Assembly (NCBI GenBank): GCA_045589695.1
Contig: JAZNPP010000046.1
Coordinates: forward strand, 5,337-69,336
Direction: 5' to 3'
Length of the DNA stretch: 64,000 bases
Source: HGM04593 sp045589695
GTDB taxonomy: Bacteria > Bacteroidota > Bacteroidia > Bacteroidales > Bacteroidaceae
The notes under the pieces were generated by a model. The model was not told where the DNA came from, ran no database searches, and worked only from the letters and a program-made list of their open reading frames with translations. Numbering within the stretch: position 1 is the stretch's first letter; every line of letters begins with the position of its first letter. Positions 45,624 to 54,063 of the stretch are shown here, one piece after another. The translations under genes and the position numbers were made by a program.

Positions 45624-46719
45624 TTTTCAAATTGTCGAAATATTGAAGCGCTTTGCTTGCGGCCGCGAACGAGGTTGTCTTGCCTGAGAGCAGCAATTGC
45701 TCATACTTCTTGAGCAGTTCTTCCATACCCGGAGCATTGTAGAACTGCATCTTCAGCCGCTCCTCGATACTCTCATAAAGCCAATATTTCTGTTGGCCGC
45801 AACGTCTTTCTTCAAAAGCGCCGTTCTCCTTTACCTTTTTAATATATGAAGCGACCATATCCCAAACCTCTTTTATTCCGAGGTCGAAGAAACCCGAATA
45901 TGTAAGTACCGAAGGACGTATTCCGCTCGACGGCATCGGGAACAGCTGCAGAGCGTTGCGGTAATGCACGGCCGCTCGGCGCGCCTCCTCGACATTGTCT
46001 CCGTCGGCTTTGTTGATAACAATTCCGTCGGCCATCTCCATAATGCCTCGCTTTATGCCCTGAAGCTCGTCACCTGCGCCGGCTATCTGTATCAGCAGGA
46101 AGAAATCGACCATTGAGTATACGGCAGTCTCGCTCTGCCCCACTCCGACCGTTTCGACAAAGACAGTGTCATACCCCGCCGCCTCGCAAAGTATTATGGT
46201 TTCACGGGTCTTGCGGGCCACACCGCCAAGAGAGCCCGAGGATGCGCTTGGCCGAATGAAAGCCCGAGGATGCGCGGACAGACGCTCCATTCTTGTTTTG
46301 TCGCCCAGAATGCTTCCTTTGCTGCGTTCGCTACTCGGGTCTACTGCAAGGACTGCGAGTTTGCCTGTTCCCTGAGACAGCACATGCATGCCGAAAGCGT
46401 CGATAGAGGTACTCTTTCCGGCCCCGGGTACTCCCGTTATGCCCACACGAACCGAATTGCCCGAATAAGGCAAACAACGCTCGACGACCTCTTGTGCTAT
46501 GGACTGATGTTCGGGCAGCACGCTTTCGACAAGCGTAACGGCGCGGCTAAGCGTCGTGACATCGCCCCGCAGGATGCCATTGACATAATCATCGACTGAT
46601 AATCTTGCCGCACGTTTGCCACGCATCTGCGCCAGATAAGGATTGACGGGACCAAGAGCCTCAACGCCGTCATTCACCTTCAACCCCTTATATGCCTTAT
46701 CATTTTCGGGATGTTCCAT
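45610..46719 (-). CDS. meaB: Methylmalonyl-CoA mutase-associated GTPase MeaB
   Basis: A 369-aa G3E GTPase that loads and protects adenosylcobalamin-dependent methylmalonyl-CoA mutase. The P-loop GVPGAGKST is at 96-104, then AVDPSSERSKGSILGDKTRM (switch I type) and FVETVGVGQSE, with NKADGD as the guanine-specificity motif. Implies a B12-dependent succinate-propionate pathway; the mutase genes are not in this window. Upstream TATCTTCG (46739-46746) may be its -7 box. Confidence 0.93.
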   Translation of the reverse strand: MEHPENDKAYKGLKVNDGVEALGPVNPYLAQMRGKRAARLSVDDYVNGILRGDVTTLSRAVTLVESVLPEHQSIAQEVVERCLPYSGNSVRVGITGVPGAGKSTSIDAFGMHVLSQGTGKLAVLAVDPSSERSKGSILGDKTRMERLSAHPRAFIRPSASSGSLGGVARKTRETIILCEAAGYDTVFVETVGVGQSETAVYSMVDFFLLIQIAGAGDELQGIKRGIMEMADGIVINKADGDNVEEARRAAVHYRNALQLFPMPSSGIRPSVLTYSGFFDLGIKEVWDMVASYIKKVKENGAFEERRCGQQKYWLYESIEERLKMQFYNAPGMEELLKKYEQLLLSGKTTSFAAASKALQYFDNLKNGGI

Positions 46720-46797
46720 AACATATTGACTTTAAGTGCGAAGATACGAAGAAACGGGCAATTTATTCAAGCATAATATATTTTTTTATAATTTTTA

Positions 46798-46825
46798 TTG
46801 TATTTAAATTTTATTAGTATATTTG
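46798..46825 (+). promoter_or_regulatory. Promoter of the small outer-membrane protein gene
   Basis: ATTG ending at 46800 and TATATTTG at 46818-46825 with a 17-base gap, slightly short of consensus. The -7 box is a perfect TAnnTTTG, 37 bases before the start codon. Confidence 0.55.
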
Positions 46826-46862
46826 CAAAGAAATAAGTTGTTTAATTCTAACTCGAAAAATT

Positions 46863-47342
46863 ATGAAAAACATTACAAAAAAGTTTTTGCTTGTAATTGC
46901 AGTATCTTTGCTTACAACAGGAGCATTCGCTCAGAACTGGAAGGCTGGTCTTCGTTTAGGTTCTTCAGTTCAGGCTGTTGCCATGTACGATTATAGCGAC
47001 AAGTGCTACGTAGAAGGCCGTGCCGGTTTGGGTTACATCAGCGGTTTGACAGCAGACATCACATTGCTCAACAACTGGAAGATTGCCGAAATGAACTGGA
47101 CTCCAAAGGTCGGTATCTGGAACTTCGACGCAGGTGTCGGCGTTAATGCAGGTTTCGGTCCTTCTTGGATTTATGCAGGTGTTGCAGGTATGGCCCGTCT
47201 CAGCTTCACGTTCGCTAAGGTTCCCGTAACTCTCGGCATCGACTGGACACCGAGCCTCGGTCCTGAGATTGTAGGCAACACGGCACGTTTCGGCTTCATC
47301 GGTTTCTACAACGGCGGACTTACAGTTACCTATAACTTCTAA
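46863..47342 (+). CDS. Small exported beta-barrel-like protein, unknown function
   Basis: A 159-aa protein with a signal peptide (1-23, TGAFAQ) and repeated amphipathic strands ending in an aromatic strand (LTVTYNF), like small outer-membrane barrels. I do not recognise the family. Codons are strongly biased (GGT, CGT, GCT, TCT) compared with neighbours, which together with the good promoter suggests abundant expression. It is monocistronic, with a terminator directly after it. Confidence 0.65.
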   Translation: MKNITKKFLLVIAVSLLTTGAFAQNWKAGLRLGSSVQAVAMYDYSDKCYVEGRAGLGYISGLTADITLLNNWKIAEMNWTPKVGIWNFDAGVGVNAGFGPSWIYAGVAGMARLSFTFAKVPVTLGIDWTPSLGPEIVGNTARFGFIGFYNGGLTVTYNF

Positions 47343-47366
47343 TTAAGGAATAAGGTATATTAGATT

Positions 47367-47399
47367 AATTGGTCTGTCCCCAAACGGGACAGACCAATT
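47367..47399 (+). terminator. Terminator of the small barrel gene
   Basis: A 14-bp stem with a 5-base loop and a TTTTATTTT exit. It insulates the thiamine operon from the upstream gene. Confidence 0.85.
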
Positions 47400-47434
47400 T
47401 TATTTTGCATAAATACATAAATTTTCAGAAAACT

Positions 47435-47465
47435 TTTGTCGCTACAAAGCATTTCATTAACTTTG
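47435..47465 (+). promoter_or_regulatory. Consensus promoter of the thiamine operon
   Basis: TTTG (47435-47438), exactly 19 bases, then TAACTTTG (47458-47465), a full match to the Bacteroides promoter consensus. The transcript would begin just before the TPP riboswitch. Confidence 0.75.
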
Positions 47466-47474
47466 CGGCAGATT

Positions 47475-47560
47475 TCAAGAACGGGGTGCCTTAATACATG
47501 GGCTGAGATCATACCCAAGAACCTGATCCGGGTAATGCCGGCGTAGGAAGAGCCAACCGC
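47475..47560 (+). ncRNA. TPP (THI-element) riboswitch
   Basis: Canonical thi-box blocks occur in order: GGGGTGCC (47483-47490), GGCTGAGA (47501-47508), ATACCC, GAACCTGATCCGGGTAATGC (47519 onward) and GGCGTAGGAAGAGCC. Binding of thiamine diphosphate should repress the receptor-pnuT-thiN operon. No T-rich terminator hairpin is evident between the aptamer and the start at 47658, so control may be at translation, or by a structure I did not resolve. Confidence 0.95.
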
Positions 47561-47657
47561 AATAGCGATTGCGGCGGCAATGCAGGAAAATCCCCATTTT
47601 CTGTTTAACGACAGAGCATGGAGGATTATTTTTTTCATGCTCTACAAATTTGGAATT

Positions 47658-49889
47658 ATGAAAAAAAGAGCATTGCTTGGCTGCATCGTATTGTCAGCCA
47701 TTACATCTGTGCTGAATGCACAGGAAACAGCGAGCGACAGCATGCAAGTGAACTTGCAAGAGGTTGAAATCATGTCAATAAGGGCAACAGAGACAACGCC
47801 GATAGCCCACACTAATATTGACAGGAAAAGCTTGGAAAAGCTTAATACAGGCGTTGATTTTCCTTACCTTGTAAGCATGACTCCCAGCGCGGTAGCTACA
47901 AGTGACGCAGGGGCCGGCATCGGCTACACGAGCCTAAGGATACGAGGCACTGACGGAACGAGAATCAATGTCACTGCAAACGGTATTCCGGTAAACGACT
48001 CCGAGAGCCACAATGTCTTCTGGGTAAATCTGCCCGACTTGGCTTCGTCGGTAAAGGATATACAGATACAGCGAGGCGCCGGAACATCGACGAACGGAGC
48101 AGGAGCTTTCGGCGCAAGCATAAATATAAGCACGAGCAACCCCGGCATACAGCCGTACGCAAGTTTCAGCGGCTCGTTCGGCTCGTTCATGACGCACAAG
48201 GAGAGCGTCAGTGCAGGAACAGGAATGATCGCGGACCGCTGGGCGCTTGACCTGCGCCTGTCGAACATCGGCAGCGACGGATACATCGAACGCGCAAAGA
48301 CGGGGCTGAGATCATGTTACATGCAAGGAAGCTATTATGGCGACAAGGCATCGGTCAAGCTCATAGCGTTTTCGGGCAACGAAGAGACATACCACGCATG
48401 GAACTATGCGAGCAAGGAGGAGATGGAGACGTACGGACGCCGTTACAACAGTTGCGGATACATGTTCACCGACAGCGACGGCAAGCAGCATTTCTACGAA
48501 GACCAGACCGACAACTACACTCAGCACAACCTGCAGCTGCTTACCGACTACCATTTCACCAACGCCTTGAGCATGAACATAAGCCTGCACTACACCAAAG
48601 GCGACGGCTATTATCAGGAATACAAGACCGGACGCAAGTTCAAAGAGTATGCCTTGCAGCCATACCTCATTGACGGCGCAGAGGTGAAAAAGAGCGACCT
48701 TGTACGCAAAAAAGCCATGGACAACCATTTCGGCGGCGGAATATTCTCTCTGTCATACCGGAACAGCAGGATCAATGCAGCTATAGGCGGAGGAGCCAAC
48801 AGATACTTCGGCAAGCATTTCGGCAACGTGCTGTGGGTAAAGAACTACATGGGCGATATTGCCCCTGACCACGAATATTACCGCAATAACGGCGGCAAGA
48901 CCGATGTGAACGTTTACATGAAAGCGGAATACCGCCCTGTAAGCAGCCTCAACATATACGCCGACATGCAGTACCGCCACATTGATTACACAATAAACGG
49001 ATACAATGACAAGTGGAATGACGCGACCGGCACTCTGCAACAGCTGGAAATTGACGAGAAATTCGATTTCTTCAACCCCAAAGGCGGCATCTCGTGGCAG
49101 ATTGACAGAAACAACCGCATTTACGGTTCGGTAAGCGTCGCTCACAAGGAGCCTACCCGCAACAACTACACCGACGGCAAGCTGCATGAACATCCGAAGG
49201 CTGAGCGTCTTATCGACTATGAACTGGGGTATACATTCGGCAGCAGATATGTCCGTGCGGGAGCCAATCTGTACTTCATGGACTACAAGGACCAGCTTGT
49301 ACTCACAGGAGAGCTGAACGAGATTGGCGAGCCGCTCGCGACGAACATTCCCGACAGCTACCGTGCGGGAATAGAACTTATGGCAGGAATTTCGCTGCCG
49401 TTCGGCCTTTCATGGGACATCAACGCCACGTTCAGCCGCAACAGGATAAAGGACTTCACCGAAGTGCTGTACGACGACAATACATACGAGCGTTGGGAAA
49501 TAACGCATAAGGACACCCCGATAGCCTTTTCACCGTCGATAATCGCCAACAGCAACCTCAGCTATACTTGGAAGGGGCTGGAAACATCGCTGCAGTCGCA
49601 ATATGTAAGCAGCCAGTACATGAGCAACACAGGAGAGAAAGAGCATATTCTCGATGCCTATTTTGTAAACAACCTGAGAATAAGCTACAAGTTCAAACTG
49701 CCGGGCGTAAAGAACATTGCGGTTGGAGTGACAATATACAATCTCTTTAACGAAGAGTACGAGAACAACGGATATGCCGGCAGCGGATATTACACCGATG
49801 CAGACGGCACGAAACAGAAATACAATTATGCCGGCTATGCGGCTCAGGCCGGAATTAACGCTCTCGGGCACATAACAATAAACCTATAA
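47658..49889 (+). CDS. TonB-dependent outer-membrane receptor for thiamine
   Basis: A 743-aa receptor. Signal peptide (1-22, VLNAQ), then a plug domain with VSMTPSAVATSDAG, TSLRIRGTDGTRINVTANGIPVND and IQIQRGAGTSTNGAGAFGASINI, and a barrel ending in GHITINL. There is no N-terminal carboxypeptidase-like domain, unlike SusC-type receptors. Thiamine specificity is inferred from the TPP riboswitch upstream and pnuT-thiN downstream, an arrangement known in Bacteroidota (receptor often called OMR1). The frame is open from 47580 but MKKRALLGC at 47658 gives the signal peptide. Confidence 0.9.
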   Translation: MKKRALLGCIVLSAITSVLNAQETASDSMQVNLQEVEIMSIRATETTPIAHTNIDRKSLEKLNTGVDFPYLVSMTPSAVATSDAGAGIGYTSLRIRGTDGTRINVTANGIPVNDSESHNVFWVNLPDLASSVKDIQIQRGAGTSTNGAGAFGASINISTSNPGIQPYASFSGSFGSFMTHKESVSAGTGMIADRWALDLRLSNIGSDGYIERAKTGLRSCYMQGSYYGDKASVKLIAFSGNEETYHAWNYASKEEMETYGRRYNSCGYMFTDSDGKQHFYEDQTDNYTQHNLQLLTDYHFTNALSMNISLHYTKGDGYYQEYKTGRKFKEYALQPYLIDGAEVKKSDLVRKKAMDNHFGGGIFSLSYRNSRINAAIGGGANRYFGKHFGNVLWVKNYMGDIAPDHEYYRNNGGKTDVNVYMKAEYRPVSSLNIYADMQYRHIDYTINGYNDKWNDATGTLQQLEIDEKFDFFNPKGGISWQIDRNNRIYGSVSVAHKEPTRNNYTDGKLHEHPKAERLIDYELGYTFGSRYVRAGANLYFMDYKDQLVLTGELNEIGEPLATNIPDSYRAGIELMAGISLPFGLSWDINATFSRNRIKDFTEVLYDDNTYERWEITHKDTPIAFSPSIIANSNLSYTWKGLETSLQSQYVSSQYMSNTGEKEHILDAYFVNNLRISYKFKLPGVKNIAVGVTIYNLFNEEYENNGYAGSGYYTDADGTKQKYNYAGYAAQAGINALGHITINL

Positions 49890-49891
49890 CA

Positions 49892-50479
49892 ATGGGACAG
49901 TACATCGAAATATTAGGAACAATTGTCGGGCTCGCCTATCTGTGGCTTGAGTACAAGGCAAGCATATACCTGTGGATTGCGGGAATAATAATGCCTGCGA
50001 TATACCTTTTCGTCTATTACGACGCCGGGCTGTACGCCGACTTCGGCATAAACATATACTACCTCGTTATCGCCTTGTACGGCTGGGCTGCGTGGAAGAC
50101 AGGCTTCAGCATCACAGGCAAGCGAATCGTGAAAAAAGAACTGCCAATCACGCGCATGTCTAAGAACGATATATTCAAGGCCGTCGCTGCATATATTGTG
50201 GCGCAGCTGCTTATCGCATGGATTCTCATCGGATATACCGACAGCACCGTCCCCTGGGCCGATTCGTTCACTACTGCCCTGAGCATTGTGGGAATGTGGA
50301 TGCTCGCCCGGAAATATCTGGAGCAATGGTGGGTATGGTGCGTCGTGGACATTGTAAGTTGCGGCCTGTATATATACAAAGGACTGAATTTCACGGCCGC
50401 ATTGTATATGCTTTACGCAATTATCGCTATATTTGGATATTTTAAATGGAAAAGAATAATGAACAGCCATGAGCAATAA
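49892..50479 (+). CDS. pnuT: PnuT thiamine transporter (PnuC family)
   Basis: A 195-aa inner-membrane protein with about seven segments of the PnuC fold. Aromatic-rich helices (LAYLWLEYKASIYLW, VIALYGWAAW, EQWWVWCVVDIVSCGLYIYKG) fit the family. PnuT members facilitate thiamine entry, trapped by phosphorylation. It starts 2 bases after the receptor and overlaps thiN by 11 bases, so uptake and trapping are coupled under one TPP switch. Confidence 0.9.
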   Translation: MGQYIEILGTIVGLAYLWLEYKASIYLWIAGIIMPAIYLFVYYDAGLYADFGINIYYLVIALYGWAAWKTGFSITGKRIVKKELPITRMSKNDIFKAVAAYIVAQLLIAWILIGYTDSTVPWADSFTTALSIVGMWMLARKYLEQWWVWCVVDIVSCGLYIYKGLNFTAALYMLYAIIAIFGYFKWKRIMNSHEQ

Positions 50480-51089
50480 TAAGGTTTTTGACGCTGTAGT
50501 CGTAGCCGGCGGGGAGTACCCTGCAGCCGAGCAGCCTCTCGCCGTATTAGCAGAGGCTCAATATGTCGTATGCTGCGACGGGGCCGCCGACTTTTATATC
50601 TCAAGAGGCCAAATACCCGACGCCATTGTCGGTGACGGCGATTCTATAAGCGAGTGCAACAGAGCGAAATTCGCAGGCATACTGCATTGCGTCGCCGAGC
50701 AGGAGACCAACGACCAGACTAAGGCGGTCCGTTTTCTTATGGAAAGAGGGAAAAAGAGAATCGCTATTGTCGGCGCTACAGGCAAACGCGAGGACCATAC
50801 CATCGGCAACATAAGCCTGCTCGTGGAGTACATGCGTGCAGGAGCGGAAGTGCGTTCGTACACCAACCACGGAGTATTTGTCCCGTGCAGCGGCACCACA
50901 ACGCACGGATGCCGCAAAGGGCAGCAGATATCCATATTCAGCATAACGGCAAAAGGGCTGAAGAGCGAAGGATTGTTGTACCCTATCTACGATTTCACGA
51001 ACTGGTGGCAGGGTACTCTCAACGAAACTACAGGCGAAAAGTTCACAATAGAGGCCGAAGGCGAATACATTCTGTTCATCAATTATTGA
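50469..51089 (+). CDS. thiN: Thiamine pyrophosphokinase
   Basis: A 206-aa enzyme transferring diphosphate from ATP to thiamine. Seen: VVVAGGEYP, VVCCDGAADFYISRGQIPDAIVGDGDSIS (the CDG and GDxDS motifs, about 33-60), QETNDQTKAV (NDxTK), and GKREDHTIGN. Acts after PnuT and yields the ligand that shuts the operon off. Start overlaps pnuT; a terminator follows at 51125. Confidence 0.93.
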   Translation: MSNNKVFDAVVVAGGEYPAAEQPLAVLAEAQYVVCCDGAADFYISRGQIPDAIVGDGDSISECNRAKFAGILHCVAEQETNDQTKAVRFLMERGKKRIAIVGATGKREDHTIGNISLLVEYMRAGAEVRSYTNHGVFVPCSGTTTHGCRKGQQISIFSITAKGLKSEGLLYPIYDFTNWWQGTLNETTGEKFTIEAEGEYILFINY

Positions 51090-51124
51090 GAAATTCATAT
51101 AAATGTCATTAAGGGCATCTATTT

Positions 51125-51159
51125 GAGCGGAGTAACAGGTTCAAGCCGTTGCTCCGCTC
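51125..51159 (+). terminator. Terminator of the thiamine operon
   Basis: A 12-bp GC-rich stem with one G-U pair (51125-51136 with 51148-51159), 11-base loop and a TGTTTAT exit. The T-tract is short, so it may be partial. Confidence 0.6.
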
Positions 51160-51455
51160 TGTTTATGATTGAACGACGTAAGCAAAAGAAAAGCGGAACA
51201 GGACTTTTTGAACAATAAATTGCAGAAAAGTTTTATAATGTAGAGAATATGACACAACAAATCGCCGCGCATCCAAAAATGATAAATTTATTATAAAAAG
51301 TAAAAATTTACATTATCAAAAACAGCAAGAAGATAACTATCTGCATAGACTTACAACATGATATTATAAACGGGCAAAATGTGTCAAATTTATTAAAATC
51401 ACAATTTATATCACTTATTCTCAACATGTTGTAGAAATATAATAACATTAAATGA

Positions 51456-51486
51456 TTTGCTAAAGAGCCATAAAAATATAATTTTG
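51456..51486 (+). promoter_or_regulatory. Consensus promoter of the small HTH gene
   Basis: TTTG (51456-51459), exactly 19 bases, then TAATTTTG (51479-51486). The transcript leader to the start at 51603 would be about 110 bases. Confidence 0.75.
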
Positions 51487-51602
51487 TGAAAAGATAAAGG
51501 ACAATATGGTATTAAAATCGCCTTTTTATGCAAGGCTGAACTATTCAATCCGATATCATTTATAATAATTTAAACAGAACTGTACATTAAAACCTCACGA
51601 CC

Positions 51603-51824
51603 ATGATACATATCGGAAGCATCATTAAAAAGAGATTCGATGAGCAGGATTTATCGGCATCTTGGTTTGCGAAACAGTTATGTTGCGACAGAACTAACAT
51701 CTATAGCATTTTCAAGCGTGAAAGTATAGATACACTTTTGCTCGTTAAAATTTCGGCAATACTGAAACACGACTTCTTCAAATACTACAGCGAAGATCTA
51801 AAAGAGAGCTTAAAGCAATCATAG
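51603..51824 (+). CDS. Small helix-turn-helix protein
   Basis: A 73-aa protein that is essentially one XRE-like HTH domain: an IGSIIKKRFDEQDLSASWFAKQL helix pair, then CDRTNIYSIFKRESIDTLLLVKIS as recognition helix and following helix. Small stand-alone proteins of this pattern are widespread in Bacteroidota; targets are unknown. It is monocistronic, with its own promoter and terminator, and a long AT-rich upstream region that could hold its operators. DNA binding is inferred from the fold only. Confidence 0.75.
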   Translation: MIHIGSIIKKRFDEQDLSASWFAKQLCCDRTNIYSIFKRESIDTLLLVKISAILKHDFFKYYSEDLKESLKQS

Positions 51825-51872
51825 AATAGACTCTGAGTACATTGCAAGTTCAATGAACATGCATTTGTGCTT

Positions 51873-51908
51873 AGGAGAACGGTAATCTCAATCTCTGCCC
51901 GTTCTCCT
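51873..51908 (+). terminator. Terminator of the HTH gene
   Basis: A 10-bp stem (51873-51882 with 51899-51908) followed by a run of T to 51914. Confidence 0.75.
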
Positions 51909-51918
51909 TTTTTTAAAT

Positions 51919-51956
51919 AAAACGGGCGGCTAAAAATATTTTTAGCCGCCCGTTTT
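51919..51956 (-). terminator. Terminator of groES-groEL (perfect 38-bp palindrome)
   Basis: A perfect palindrome of two 19-base arms with a GCCGCCCG block and T-rich exit on the minus strand, 15 bases after the groEL stop. Confidence 0.8.
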
Positions 51957-51971
51957 ATCGTTTACGGTATT

Positions 51972-53609
51972 TTACATCATGCCGCCCATGCCTCCCATAC
52001 CGGGAGCGCCCATAGGCATCTCGGGTTTATCCTCTTTCTTCTCCACAATCACGCACTCAGTTGTCAGGAACATGCCTGCGATAGATGCTGCGTTCTCAAG
52101 AGCGACACGTGTCACCTTCGCGGGGTCTACGACGCCGGCAGCGAAGAGGTTCTCGTAAACCTCGGTACGGGCATTGTAACCGTAGTCGCCTTTGCCCTCG
52201 CGTACCTTCTGCACCACTACAGCGCCCTCTTTGCCTGCATTGGCAACAATTTGGCGGAGAGGCTCCTCAATAGCACGCTTCACGATGGCAACGCCTGTCT
52301 TCTCGTCAGCATTCACAGTCTCAAGGTTTTCAAGAGAGTCGATTGAGCGGATGTAAGCCACGCCTCCGCCAGGAACTATACCCTCTTCTATTGCCGCACG
52401 CGTAGCGCACAAAGCATCATCGACACGGTCTTTCTTCTCCTTCATCTCAACCTCGGAAGCTGCGCCAACATAGAGAACGGCAACACCGCCCGCAAGCTTG
52501 GCGAGACGCTCCTGAAGTTTTTCCTTGTCATAGTCGCTCTTTGTTGTAGCTATCTGAGCCTTTATCTGAGCCACTCTTGCAGCAATAGCCTCCTTGTCGC
52601 CGTTGCCGTCAACGATAGTAGTATTGTCCTTGCTTACAGTTATCTTGCCGCAAGTTCCGAGCATATCGAGCGTAGCCTGTTCGAGCTTGATGCCCTTCTC
52701 CTCGCTTATAACGATACCTCCTGTAAGCGTCGCGATATCTTCGAGCATATCCTTGCGACGGTCGCCGAAACCTGGAGCCTTTACAGCGCAAATCTTGAGC
52801 TGTGAACGCAGACGGTTCACGACAAGCGTAGTAAGAGCCTCGCTCTCGACATCCTCGGCGATGATAAGCAGAGGACGGCCTGTCTGAACAGCCGCTTCGA
52901 GAATAGGAAGCATATCCTTGAGATTGGTGATTTTCTTGTCGTAGATAAGCACGAAAGGATTATCCATCTGACACTCCATCTTTTCGGTATCGGTAATGAA
53001 GTATGCCGACAGATAGCCGCGGTCGAACTGCATACCCTCAACAACGCCTATTGTGGTGTCGCGGCTTTTAGCCTCTTCGATTGTGATTACGCCGTCCTTA
53101 GATACCTTGCGCATAGCATCAGCTATAAGCTTGCCTATCTCGGCATCGTTATTTGCCGAGATTGTAGCTACCTGCTCAATCTTGTCATAGTCGTTGCCCA
53201 CCTCTTCGCTCTGCGCCTTGATAGAATCGACGACCTTTGTCACCGCCTTGTCTATGCCTCGTTTCAGGTCCATAGGATTAGCGCCTGCAGTAACGTTACG
53301 CAAGCCCTCAGTGATAATTGCCTGCGCAAGCAGAGTAGCAGTTGTCGTACCGTCACCGGCGTCGTCGTTGGTCTTTGAAGCCACCGACTTCACGAGCTGA
53401 GCGCCTGTGTTCATGTATGCGTCGGCGAGTTCAATCTCCTTAGCTACAGAAACGCCGTCCTTAGTGATGTGCGGAGCGCCGAACTTTTTCTCAATGATAA
53501 CATTGCGTCCTTTAGGACCGAGCGTTACCTTTACTGCATTCGCGAGCTCGTCCACGCCTTTCTTAAGCTGGTCGCGAGCGTCCATATTGAATAAAATCTC
53601 TTTTGCCAT
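51972..53609 (-). CDS. groL: Chaperonin GroEL (Hsp60)
   Basis: A 545-aa chaperonin subunit forming the double-ring folding cage. All landmarks are present: FGAPHITKDGVSVAKEIEL near 43, the ATP-Mg loop DAGDGTTTATLLAQAI (about 83-98), VEEGIVPGGGVAYI, and a GGM-rich tail (GMGGMGGMM). Length is standard. It follows groES by 26 bases in the usual order. Only one groEL copy is seen in the window. Confidence 0.98.
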   Translation of the reverse strand: MAKEILFNMDARDQLKKGVDELANAVKVTLGPKGRNVIIEKKFGAPHITKDGVSVAKEIELADAYMNTGAQLVKSVASKTNDDAGDGTTTATLLAQAIITEGLRNVTAGANPMDLKRGIDKAVTKVVDSIKAQSEEVGNDYDKIEQVATISANNDAEIGKLIADAMRKVSKDGVITIEEAKSRDTTIGVVEGMQFDRGYLSAYFITDTEKMECQMDNPFVLIYDKKITNLKDMLPILEAAVQTGRPLLIIAEDVESEALTTLVVNRLRSQLKICAVKAPGFGDRRKDMLEDIATLTGGIVISEEKGIKLEQATLDMLGTCGKITVSKDNTTIVDGNGDKEAIAARVAQIKAQIATTKSDYDKEKLQERLAKLAGGVAVLYVGAASEVEMKEKKDRVDDALCATRAAIEEGIVPGGGVAYIRSIDSLENLETVNADEKTGVAIVKRAIEEPLRQIVANAGKEGAVVVQKVREGKGDYGYNARTEVYENLFAAGVVDPAKVTRVALENAASIAGMFLTTECVIVEKKEDKPEMPMGAPGMGGMGGMM

Positions 53610-53635
53610 ATCAGATATAATTTAATTGTTCAACA

Positions 53636-53908
53636 TTACTTGATAATTGCAAGAACATCGCTCTGGCGCATTATAAGATATTTCTCGCCCTCGAATTCGA
53701 GCTCCGTACCGGCATACTTGCCGTAAAGCACCTGGTCGCCTACCGTAATGATCATCTCTTCGTCCTTTGTGCCGTTGCCTACAGCAACGACCTTGCCCTG
53801 CAGCGGTTTCTCCTTTGCCGTATCAGGAATGATTATACCGCCGATTGTCTTCTCTTCTGCAGGCTGAGGCAAAATAAGCACTCTGTCTGCCAATGGTTTA
53901 ATGTTCAT
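53636..53908 (-). CDS. groS: Co-chaperonin GroES (Hsp10)
   Basis: A 90-aa ring-forming lid of GroEL. NIKPLADRVLI opens the barrel, the mobile loop region is EEKTIGGIIIPDTAKEKP (18-36), and the C-terminal YLIMRQSDVLAII strand is conserved. First gene of the operon. The upstream region lacks a CIRCE element but has a 6-6-6 dyad at 53951-53968. Confidence 0.97.
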   Translation of the reverse strand: MNIKPLADRVLILPQPAEEKTIGGIIIPDTAKEKPLQGKVVAVGNGTKDEEMIITVGDQVLYGKYAGTELEFEGEKYLIMRQSDVLAIIK

Positions 53909-53950
53909 CGTAATTGATTTTTATTTGTTATTACTAATATTCTTCCATAG

Positions 53951-53968
53951 GTGCATATATGCATGCAC
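53951..53968. promoter_or_regulatory. Dyad GTGCAT-N6-ATGCAC upstream of groES
   Basis: A perfect 6-bp inverted repeat with a 6-base spacer, 43 bases before the groES start. It may be an operator or lie in the leader. Further upstream, two near-identical copies of CATGCCA(A/T)AATG lie 38 bases apart (53989 and 54027). No known regulator is assigned. Confidence 0.35.
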
Positions 53969-54063
53969 ATTATTTATATAACCAAAAACATGCCAAAATG
54001 TTTTATATGTCAAAAGAGTTCAAACACATGCCATAATGCGACAATTTGGCAGACTGCAACTGT

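Larger units (their letters stand above)
51090..51602. other. 513-base AT-rich gene-free region
   Basis: It holds the thiN terminator, then a strongly AT-rich stretch (about 51180-51600) with no open frame of note. Features seen: an inverted pair TACAACATG (51352-51360) and CATGTTGTA (51425-51433), the short palindrome CAACATGTTG at 51422-51431, and a consensus promoter at 51456-51486 feeding the HTH gene with a leader of about 110 bases. Confidence 0.5.

Noticed and set aside
47580..47657. Upstream ATG at 47580 as start of the thiamine receptor
   Set aside because: It would put 26 residues before the signal peptide; the ATG at 47658 begins a proper signal sequence.
51352..51433. Invertible promoter like those of Bacteroides phase-variable loci
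   Set aside because: The inverted repeats are only 9 bp, the promoter lies outside them, and no invertase gene is nearby.
53909..54063. CIRCE element ahead of groES
   Set aside because: No TTAGCACTC-N9-GAGTGCTAA-like sequence; only an unrelated 6-6-6 dyad.
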